A stretch of DNA of 64,000 bases. Origin: Acipenser ruthenus. Its lineage: Eukaryota; Chordata; Actinopteri; Acipenseriformes; Acipenseridae. Each line of letters opens with the position of its first letter. Positions within the stretch are counted from its first letter, which is position 1. Location: the NCBI RefSeq assembly GCF_902713425.1, contig NC_081198.1, positions 22,923,188 to 22,987,187 of the forward strand. The letters run 5' to 3'. This document shows positions 18,021-25,868 of this stretch, piece after piece. Made by a program: the position numbers and the translations under genes. The notes below the pieces were generated by a model. The model made no database searches and was not told the origin of the DNA. It worked only from the letters and a program-made list of their open reading frames with translations.

Positions 18021-21000
18021 TTACAAATACACCAATCCCTTCCATTTCTCTTTAGCTGCATTGAATCCCCACCTTAACACATCCCTTTTAACCCTTTCCC
18101 GAAGTTCCCCACTCACCCTATTTACAACCCCCAGTGCATTACACTTTGTATTTGATTTGACCAAAACTTTCCTTGATTCCCAAATTCCCTGTTTTACCAA
18201 ACTAATAATTAACCAAACTAAGAATTGTGACTCTTGCAATACCCCCTTCAAAACAATTCCACCAACAATAGTGTTGTAAGACAAAATAACATTTAACAAA
18301 ACCAAATTGAAAACCTTCCCCATTGTTGCCCAAACTCGCTGAGCATATAAACAGTCCCAGAACACGTGCCTTACAGTCTCCTCCGCCATGCACTTTGCTC
18401 TGGGACAAAATTTATTCCTTGTTAATTTGTGTCTGTACAATACTTCTCTCACTGGTAATCTCCCGTGAACCACGAGCCAATTTAAATCCTTCAGTCTATT
18501 GTCTAACCCCTTGGGCTGCACTCTGCCCCACACTTCTTTATTGACCCCTCCAACCACACATGACCCCCTCTCTTCTATAACTCCTTTATACAGCATTTTG
18601 TGATTTTTACATTTGTCCTCATTCTTAAAATCAGGATACTTCTTAACCAATTTCACTGCATGCCCATAATGGTCGGGCAGCGTTTCTGCCCTGGGCACAT
18701 TATTTGACCATTCTACTATGTGCCTCATGGAAAACGAAAACCAAAGGGAAACAAAATATTGGAACTTGTGCACAACGACAGGGTTTAATGCAATACATAA
18801 CATTGAAAAATAAATACAATCTAATTTAAGAGGGATGTCCGGTACACCCCTCCCTCCTTCTTCCACACTTCTATACATAACATCCCTCTTGATATACTCA
18901 TACCTCCCTCCCCAAACAAAATCAAAAACCATTTTGGTTAATACTTTCCTAAACTTACAAGGTAGAGGAAACACGTAAGCTAAATACAATAGAGAGGGTA
19001 ACACATCAGCCTTTAAAACCAAAACTTTCCCCAAAAAAGATAATTTCCTCAATTTCCATAACCCAAATTTCAACCTTAATTTTGCCAGCCTACCTGCCCA
19101 ATTGTTTACCCCGCTCCCCCTGTGATAAAAAGAAATTCCCAACAGCTTTAACCCATCATTGCATCTCTGTAAACCACCCGGTGTATCCACCCTTTCAGCC
19201 CACGCCCCAAAAAACATTACAGAAGATTTATTTGTGTTTAATTTTGACCCTGAGGCCTGAGCATACAGTGCTATAATTTCAAATACTCTTTCCAGGCTCC
19301 TATCTGATGTCAGGAAAAGAGTGATGTCATCCGCATACTGGGAGATTTTAACAGAGACACCCCCACTCCCAGGTAACAAAAGCCCTTTCACTTCTTGGTC
19401 TCTTCTCACTGCCTCTGCAAAAGACTCCATAAAAAGAACGTATAAAAGTGGAGACAGTGGACAGCCCTGTCTTACCCCTGAACTTTGTGTAATCCAATCC
19501 CCCAAGTGGCCATTTACATTTACCCTACTACCCACCGCTGTGTACATAATTTTTAACCACCTCATAAAATTCTTCCCAAACCCCAGATGTGACAACACTC
19601 TAAACAAAAACCCATGGTTCACCCGATCAAACGCCTTCTCCTGATCCAGGCTCACCAACATTAGCGGTACCTTTCTATCCTCAGCCCAACTGATTGCATC
19701 TCTTGTGAGGAGGAGGTTCCAATGAATGGACCTCCCCACCACCCCACAAGTTTGGTCCTTATCAACAATAAAAGGCATTGCCTGTTTCAACCGCCCAGTC
19801 AGGACCTTTGCAATTAATTTATAATCGACTGACAACAGCGTGATTGGTCTCCAGTTTTTTAGGTCTTCCTCCTCTCCTTTTTTAAAAAGTAAAGAAATAA
19901 TACCTTCCCTCATAGATTTACTTAGAGCCCCAGTGCGAAAAATCTCACCCACCACCTCTACAAACACCGGCCCAATCACATTCCAAAAAGTTACATAAAA
20001 CTCCTTTGGGAGACCATCACCCCCTGGCACTTTCCTATCCGCCATTTGCTTTAGGGCTTCCTCCAATTCTGCAAGAGTGACCGGTCCCTCTATATCGTCC
20101 CTCACGTCCTCTGGCACCCTAACCTGTACAACTTCCAAAAAGGAGCCTCCCACCTCCACATTGACCTCCCTTTCAGAAAAAAGTTCTTTATAAAAACCAT
20201 TAGCACAGTGCAACATGCCCGCTGTGTCCTGCACCGTGACACCATCCTTCCCCCTCAACCCCCTAATCACTCTCTTTTTTTGTGCCTCCTTTACCTGCTT
20301 AAAAAAATAAGTGCTGCAGGTCTCATGTTTCTCTAAGAACTCCCCCTTACACCGAAACAAAAAAATGCTTGCCCTCTTCTCAAAAACTTTCCGTATCTGA
20401 CCCTTAAGTTCCTGTGACTGATCAAAGTCAAAACTCCCTGTTGTTTTTCCCCTTGTATACAAATTCTCCAGTTTCCTCTGCAAATCCAAAAACCCTTTAT
20501 TTTCCTTCCTGCACCTATACCTGCAATGCTTTTGAGCCAAAATCTTAATTTTGACTTTCACCCCCTCCCACCATTCCAAAACAGACTTTGAATATCTCAT
20601 CAAATCAACCCACCCTTTAAAATGTAACAAAAATGTATCCCTAAAATATTTATCTCCCAGTAACTCACAATTCAATTTCCAAAACCCACCCCCAAATACT
20701 GGTCCCTTAAATTGGATAGTACACTGAATAGTATCATGGTCTGAAAACCACATTGGAGACACAATACAAGAATCCACACTTAACACTTTTGAAACAAAAA
20801 AATAATCTATACGGCTCCTGGCCCCCCTTGAGTTCCTCCAAGTAACCCCCTCAAGCTTGGGATTACACTTTCTAAACCCATCAACCAAACTAAATTGTAA
20901 TAAAATACCCTTTAACATACCCCCAGTATAATCATGCCCACCCCCCTTATCTAGTGACACATTAAAATCCCCTCCCATAATAATGTGCCTATTTGTTACA

Positions 21001-21389
21001 AAGAGATCCTGCAAAACAAGAAAACATTCTTTTCTAGAAGCCATGTCGGTAGGTGCATATACATTAATCATTCTCAACTTTTGTCCCCTCCAGTTCACAT
21101 CAATACTCAGAATGCGCCCTGGCACCACTGAAACAGACTGCACTACCTCCATCTCCTTGTCTTTTAATAAAACCCCCACCCCTGAAGAATGGACACCCCC
21201 CACACTCCACCTTGACTCCCCCATTCCCCATTCTTTACTGTATAAATCAATATCGGAGGCATCTTTCAAATGCACCTCCTGCAAAAAACAAAAGGAAAAA
21301 TGCAAAGAACTCAAATAATTAAAAACCGATGCCCTCTTAATGTTATCCCTCAACCCTCTTGTGTTAATTGAAATACAGTTTAAGGACAT
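18021..21389 (-). CDS. Family C ORF2: endonuclease and reverse transcriptase, 1122 aa
   Basis: An intact LINE ORF2. Endonuclease: SINTRGLRD (7-15), QE (E38), NVYAP, GGDFN (D141, N143), SRID (191-194), SDH (215-217). Reverse transcriptase: VSLDQEKAFDR, SGVRQGCPLSPLL, and YADD at 685-688, where A and B have YMDD. The C-terminal knuckle is CPRAKC...H...C. The protein starts directly at the first endonuclease strand with no extra hydrophobic lead. It begins 69 nt after the ORF1 stop, a wider gap than in A, B or D. Nothing essential is missing. Confidence 0.93.
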   Translation of the reverse strand: MSLNCISINTRGLRDNIKRASVFNYLSSLHFSFCFLQEVHLKDASDIDLYSKEWGMGESRWSVGGVHSSGVGVLLKDKEMEVVQSVSVVPGRILSIDVNWRGQKLRMINVYAPTDMASRKECFLVLQDLFVTNRHIIMGGDFNVSLDKGGGHDYTGGMLKGILLQFSLVDGFRKCNPKLEGVTWRNSRGARSRIDYFFVSKVLSVDSCIVSPMWFSDHDTIQCTIQFKGPVFGGGFWKLNCELLGDKYFRDTFLLHFKGWVDLMRYSKSVLEWWEGVKVKIKILAQKHCRYRCRKENKGFLDLQRKLENLYTRGKTTGSFDFDQSQELKGQIRKVFEKRASIFLFRCKGEFLEKHETCSTYFFKQVKEAQKKRVIRGLRGKDGVTVQDTAGMLHCANGFYKELFSEREVNVEVGGSFLEVVQVRVPEDVRDDIEGPVTLAELEEALKQMADRKVPGGDGLPKEFYVTFWNVIGPVFVEVVGEIFRTGALSKSMREGIISLLFKKGEEEDLKNWRPITLLSVDYKLIAKVLTGRLKQAMPFIVDKDQTCGVVGRSIHWNLLLTRDAISWAEDRKVPLMLVSLDQEKAFDRVNHGFLFRVLSHLGFGKNFMRWLKIMYTAVGSRVNVNGHLGDWITQSSGVRQGCPLSPLLYVLFMESFAEAVRRDQEVKGLLLPGSGGVSVKISQYADDITLFLTSDRSLERVFEIIALYAQASGSKLNTNKSSVMFFGAWAERVDTPGGLQRCNDGLKLLGISFYHRGSGVNNWAGRLAKLRLKFGLWKLRKLSFLGKVLVLKADVLPSLLYLAYVFPLPCKFRKVLTKMVFDFVWGGRYEYIKRDVMYRSVEEGGRGVPDIPLKLDCIYFSMLCIALNPVVVHKFQYFVSLWFSFSMRHIVEWSNNVPRAETLPDHYGHAVKLVKKYPDFKNEDKCKNHKMLYKGVIEERGSCVVGGVNKEVWGRVQPKGLDNRLKDLNWLVVHGRLPVREVLYRHKLTRNKFCPRAKCMAEETVRHVFWDCLYAQRVWATMGKVFNLVLLNVILSYNTIVGGIVLKGVLQESQFLVWLIISLVKQGIWESRKVLVKSNTKCNALGVVNRVSGELRERVKRDVLRWGFNAAKEKWKGLVYL

Positions 21390-21458
21390 AAACCCAAAAA
21401 AAAATTAATTAGAAAAGAAACCTCACTGTCCCATATTTGTGGATAATTGCAAAATCTC

Positions 21459-22838
21459 CTAGGAAGAACTCATGCTTCCTGTATCTACATATTCCTGTTC
21501 ATTTTGTTCTCTTTGTAAAAATGTCCCCAACACGTATGGATTTGGGCTCAAAGGAGATAAACACACTGTTTCTGACTGACTATTTTCTCTTTCTCCCCCT
21601 GTGTCCGGCACCTGGGAGGGAGAAGACCCTTCACCCCCCGTAGCGACTGGAACTGGCAACTGTGAAGAACCGACACCCGACTCATCCTGTTTCCCCAGCA
21701 CCTCGAAGCGGTTCATTACCGCCAGTTTCTTGGTTGTTTCCTGAGAAACCGAGAATTTACTTGCTGTTTCCTCCTTAGTCTTCTTTCTCTTCTTCTGTTT
21801 TTTCAGAACAAAGGGCTCTTCCTGTCCGCCGCGCTCTGCATCAGGAGTGTCCCCCCACTGCATCACCCCGTCTCCTTTCCGCTCTCCGCTGCTTAACAAC
21901 TCCTGTTCACTGTGCTCTGTAACCTCTGCATCCGCCACCCCATCTCCCTCTTTTCCCTCCTGGCTACCGGGGATCGAAAAAGACTGCCCAGTGTCTTCCA
22001 ACACCTCCTCCCTTGGTGGAATTGAGTCATCTACCTCCGACCTTCCCCGTCCCCTTGCAGCTTCGGAATAGGTCTGCTTGCGCTGGGGACAATTCCGGAA
22101 CAAGTGATCCAAAGCTCCACATGCATTGCAGCACTTGGGCTTGTAACACCCGGACGCTGTGTGTCCCAGCTCACCACAGTTCCTGCATCTCTCCTGAGAG
22201 CAGTCCACTCCCAAGTGACCAAAACTCTGACACTTCCTGCAGAAACTGGGCTGCCCAGAGTAAAAAAGATATCCTCTGTCTGCCACAATTGAAAAATTTG
22301 CTGGTGGATGATAAAATCCACCAAATCCAGATTCATCATCATTTAGCAGAACTTGGAACTGCCTCTTCCCTGTCCATATTCCAAATTCGTCCCTCAAGTA
22401 CTTGGCCCCCGAGATCACCTTTGCATACCTGCATAAAAACAGTCCAACCGTGGAATCAGTCACATGAGGGTTGTACATATGTACGGTCACAACCCTGAAA
22501 TTGTTCCGGCTCAGTGACTCCACTTTAAAATTGGAAAGTGGAGCATCGTCTTCCTTCTCCTTGCACCGCTGCAGAAATTCTTTAAAACTTGTCTCCCCGA
22601 CCATGGTGACATCCACGTAATTCTCCGTCCCGTTCCGCTGAAGACACAAGATCATCTCAGGCTGTAATCCCAAGCAGTCGATGATGACGGTCTTTATAAA
22701 GACTTTCCTCTCTGGCATCTCTTCCCCGCTGTCTCTCCAAAACAATCTTGCCGAATTTTTCAGTCCAGCCCAAGAGGCTGACCGGGTTTGATTACCTCTC
22801 ATCTTATCAGAAATAAAACCACCGGGTACTGCGGTCAA
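21459..22838 (-). CDS. Family C ORF1, zinc-knuckle protein, 459 aa
   Basis: Intact RNA-binding partner of ORF2. The N-terminal region (about residues 1-190) is homologous to family D ORF1 (QRNG, FRV and YSGQP blocks shared). It is followed by knuckles CRKCQSFGHLGVDC, CRNCGELGHTASGC and CNACGALDHLFRNC, then an acidic, Ser/Glu-rich tail with a KKQKKRKKTK basic patch that could act as a nuclear signal. Nearby downstream Mets make the exact start uncertain; 22838 is used because the upstream leader is only about 30 nt. Confidence 0.9.
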   Translation of the reverse strand: MTAVPGGFISDKMRGNQTRSASWAGLKNSARLFWRDSGEEMPERKVFIKTVIIDCLGLQPEMILCLQRNGTENYVDVTMVGETSFKEFLQRCKEKEDDAPLSNFKVESLSRNNFRVVTVHMYNPHVTDSTVGLFLCRYAKVISGAKYLRDEFGIWTGKRQFQVLLNDDESGFGGFYHPPANFSIVADRGYLFYSGQPSFCRKCQSFGHLGVDCSQERCRNCGELGHTASGCYKPKCCNACGALDHLFRNCPQRKQTYSEAARGRGRSEVDDSIPPREEVLEDTGQSFSIPGSQEGKEGDGVADAEVTEHSEQELLSSGERKGDGVMQWGDTPDAERGGQEEPFVLKKQKKRKKTKEETASKFSVSQETTKKLAVMNRFEVLGKQDESGVGSSQLPVPVATGGEGSSPSQVPDTGGERENSQSETVCLSPLSPNPYVLGTFLQREQNEQEYVDTGSMSSS

Positions 22839-22843
22839 GCCAC
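22829..22843 (-). promoter_or_regulatory. Conserved 5'-terminal 15-mer (family C copy)
   Basis: The sense GTGGCTTGACCGCAG is identical to the family D copy. It sits 27 nt inside the border with U2; that 27-nt stretch contains the degenerate U2 copy. Confidence 0.65.
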
Positions 22844-22870
22844 ATATACCTGATCATTAGCCTATTTCAG

Positions 22871-22902
22871 ACTTGATCTTAGCCAAAAGGCCGAGAAGCG
22901 AT
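22871..22902 (-). pseudogene. U2 5' fragment (nt 1-32), 5' flank of family C
   Basis: Consensus U2 nt 1-32 with an intact promoter to its right. Transcription starting here would pass into family C. Confidence 0.93.
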
Positions 22903-23488
22903 GGCGACTTGGCCCTTGCCCGGGGCCCCCCAGCCCGGACGGCACAGGGGGATTCAAAGGTGGGTGCAAAATTTCAAGCACAAGCAGACCCCAAAAAAAC
23001 GGGCTGCTGCTTCCAGAGGGGAAATGTGCAATTTAAGCAGGAGAAAACAAAACAAAGCAAAAACACACACATAACACCAAAAACAAAACATAAACTGGCG
23101 GAGTGCGTCTTACAAATAGTCATGCCAAGCTGCTATGCTGTGCAAGGTGCCTTGGGTAACTACAACTGTGCCTCGCTGGCTGGCTGGCTTGCTAAGAAGG
23201 TCCTGGCATAGGGACATGTTCCACCACACTTGTCTGGTTAGCTGCATGCTCCCAGGAAACAACCTGCTGCTGTCTACATCATCACCACATGTGAATAAAA
23301 GAAAGAAAGACAGCAAGAAAGAAAGAGAGAAAGAAAGAGAGAAAGAGAGAAAGAAAGAGAGAAAGAAAAAAAAAAGAAGTAAAACGGCGGGAAAACTTGC
23401 ATCAACACTGGCACTCTCCCTCCAGCAGGGGTAGACAAAATGCTCACAGGAGAGATCCAGATCTGACTTTGACCAACGTTAGAGAAAG
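22903..23488 (-). other. U2 intergenic spacer, haplotype 2
   Basis: Promoter of the family C-interrupted locus, normal sequence. Microsatellite 23297-23379. No gene. Confidence 0.88.
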
Positions 23489-23676
23489 GTGTGCACCGTT
23501 CCCGGAGGTACTGCAATACCGGGCCGATGCGTGGAGTGGACGGAGCAAGCCCCTGTTCCATCTCCCGATTCCAAAAATCAATTTAATATATGGTCCCCTG
23601 ATAGGGGACGTATCAGATATTAAACTGATAAGAACAGATACTACACTTCATCTTAGCCAAAAGGCCGAGAAGCGAT
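23489..23676 (-). ncRNA. RNU2: U2 snRNA gene (complete, C28G variant)
   Basis: Full length but nt 28 is G instead of C, within the GATC segment that pairs with U6 at the catalytic centre. That position is essentially invariant in known U2 RNAs, so the product is probably defective. The spacer upstream also has private changes. Best read as a decaying array member, or a sequencing error at one base. Confidence 0.9.
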
Positions 23677-24273
23677 GGCGACTTGGCCCTTGCCCGGGGC
23701 CCCCCAGCCCGGACGGCACAGGGGGATTCAAAGGTGGGTGCAAAATTTCAAGCACAAGCAGACCCCAAAAAAACGGGCTGCTGCTTCCAGAGGGGAAATG
23801 TGCAATTTAAGCAGGAGAAAACAAAACAAAGCAAAAACACACACATAACACCAAAAACAAAACATAAACTGGCGGTGTGCGTCTTACAATTAGTCATGCC
23901 AAGCTGCTATGCTGTGCAAGGTGCCTTTGGTAACTACAACTGTGCCTCGCTGGCTGGCTGGCTTGCTAAGAAGGTCCTGGCATAGGGACATGTTCCACCA
24001 CACTTGTCTGGTTAGCTGCATGCTCCCAGGAAACAACCTGCTGCTGTCTACATCATCACCACATGTGAATAAAAGAAAGAAAGACAGCAAGAAAGAAAGA
24101 GAGAAAGAAAGAGAGAAAGAGAGAAAGAAAGAGAGAAAGAAAGAAAGAAAGAAAAAAAAAGAAGTAAAACGGCGGGAAAACTTGCATCAACACTGGCACT
24201 CTCCCTCCAGCAGGGGTAGACAAAATGCTCACAGGAGAGATCCAGATCTGACTTTGACCAACGTTAGAGAAAG
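23677..24273 (-). other. U2 intergenic spacer, haplotype 2 with private changes
   Basis: Differences from neighbours: GGCGGTGTGCG near 23876, ACAATTAG near 23888 (altering the octamer-like site) and CCTTTGGTAAC near 23924. Microsatellite 24071-24164, longer than most. No gene. Confidence 0.87.
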
Positions 24274-24461
24274 GTGTGCACCGTTCCCGGAGGTACTGCA
24301 ATACCGGGCCGATGCGTGGAGTGGACGGAGCAAGCCCCTGTTCCATCTCCCGATTCCAAAAATCAATTTAATATATGGTCCCCTGATAGGGGACGTATCA
24401 GATATTAAACTGATAAGAACAGATACTACACTTGATCTTAGCCAAAAGGCCGAGAAGCGAT
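24274..24461 (-). ncRNA. RNU2: U2 snRNA gene (complete, consensus)
   Basis: 188 nt, identical to the consensus. Promoter region to the right is normal haplotype 2; the 3' box is present at 24247-24262. Confidence 0.96.
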
Positions 24462-25046
24462 GGCGACTTGGCCCTTGCCCGGGGCCCCCCAGCCCGGACG
24501 GCACAGGGGGATTCAAAGGTGGGTGCAAAATTTCAAGCACAAGCAGACCCCAAAAAAACGGGCTGCTGCTTCCAGAGGGGAAATGTGCAATTTAAGCAGG
24601 AGAAAACAAAACAAAGCAAAAACACACACATAACACCAAAAACAAAACATAAACTGGCGGAGTGCGTCTTACAAATAGTCATGCCAAGCTGCTATGCTGT
24701 GCAAGGTGCCTTGGGTAACTACAACTGTGCCTCGCTGGCTGGCTGGCTTGCTAAGAAGGTCCTGGCATAGGGACATGTTCCACCACACTTGTCTGGTTAG
24801 CTGCATGCTCCCAGGAAACAACCTGCTGCTGTCTACATCATCACCACATGTGAATAAAAGAAAGAAAGACAGCAAGAAAGAAAGAGAGAAAGAAAGAGAG
24901 AAAGAGAGAAAGAAAGAGAGAAAGAAAAGAAAATAAGTAAAACGGCGGGAAAACTTGCATCAACACTGGCACTCTCCCTCCAGCAGGGGTAGACAAAATG
25001 CTCACAGGAGAGATCCAGATCTGACTTTGACCAACGTTAGAGAAAG
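24462..25046 (-). other. U2 intergenic spacer, haplotype 2
   Basis: Normal promoter part; microsatellite 24856-24936. No gene. Confidence 0.88.
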
Positions 25047-25220
25047 GTGTGCACCGTTCCCGGAGGTACTGCAATACCGGGCCGATGCGTGGAGTGGACG
25101 GAGCAAGCCCCTGTTCCATCTCCCGATTCCAAAAATCAATTTAATATATGGTCCCCTGATAGGGGACGTATCAGATATTAAACTGATCAGAACAGATACT
25201 ACACTTGATCTTAGCCAAAA
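25047..25220 (-). pseudogene. U2 fragment (nt 15-188), 3' flank of A3
   Basis: U2 is kept from its 3' end to nt 15, then meets the 3' end of A3. One substitution in stem-loop IIa (CTGATCAG near 25191). The missing nt 1-14 and promoter are not found on the other side of A3, where spacer sequence resumes instead. Confidence 0.93.
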
Positions 25221-25761
25221 TACTCTTTTATTGAGATTTTACATTTTTTTACATTTACACCCATTCGTTTCATTCATTTTACATTTCTTTTAAAGATGAC
25301 ATTCATGCATACAGACATACATTTTGTTTTAAAAGCATTTAAAACACATTTAAAAACACCAAGACAATTGTGCTTTATACATGGTTAAAACAGACACAGA
25401 TTAAAATCGACATGAAAAAAACCTGTGCTGCTTTAAAAGTGACTGGAAAAAAAGAACCATCTATAAAAAACCAGTGCTTGTGAGGGCCGGGGAGTGCTCT
25501 CTAAAAAAGTTCAAAAGTGAACATAAAACTATATTACTAAAACAGGGACAGGGGAAAAGGGACAGTGTATAAAACAGTGAGTTAAAATTCTAAAATTTTA
25601 AAACACTTAAAATGTAACTTTTAATAGTTTACATTAAAAAATCTTAAAGATACATAAAACAAAACAAAACAAAATCAAATAAAACATTCAACGTAAATCA
25701 AATAAAAGTCCATAAAACTGAAACAAAAGACTACATAAAACCAGGGCACCGTTGAAAAACG

Positions 25762-25798
25762 GTCATGCCAGCTAAAAAGGGCGGAATGCTGGCATGAC
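25762..25798 (-). other. 3' UTR hairpin of A3
   Basis: 11-bp perfect stem GTCATGCCAGC/GCTGGCATGAC, unchanged from A2. Confidence 0.72.
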
Positions 25799-25868
25799 AA
25801 AATAAATAAAAGGCTTAGCGGTGCCCCGTAGTCCCGCTCCTAGGAGCTAGCGGTTCCAGTTTTTTCCT

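Larger units (their letters stand above)
17870..22870 (-). mobile_element. LINE family C, full length, both frames open
   Basis: A 5.0-kb Tx1-type LINE in U2 orientation, with a short leader behind U2 nt 1-32. At the 3' end the sense strand reads AATAAA, a short A run, a 12-nt copy of U2 nt 38-49, then about 20 A, then genuine U2 from nt 38. At the 5' end a degenerate copy of U2 nt 20-31 lies inside the element border (22850-22863). U2 nt 33-37 are lost, with no target duplication. Both ORFs are intact, so it could be active. Closest relative here is family D. Confidence 0.93.
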
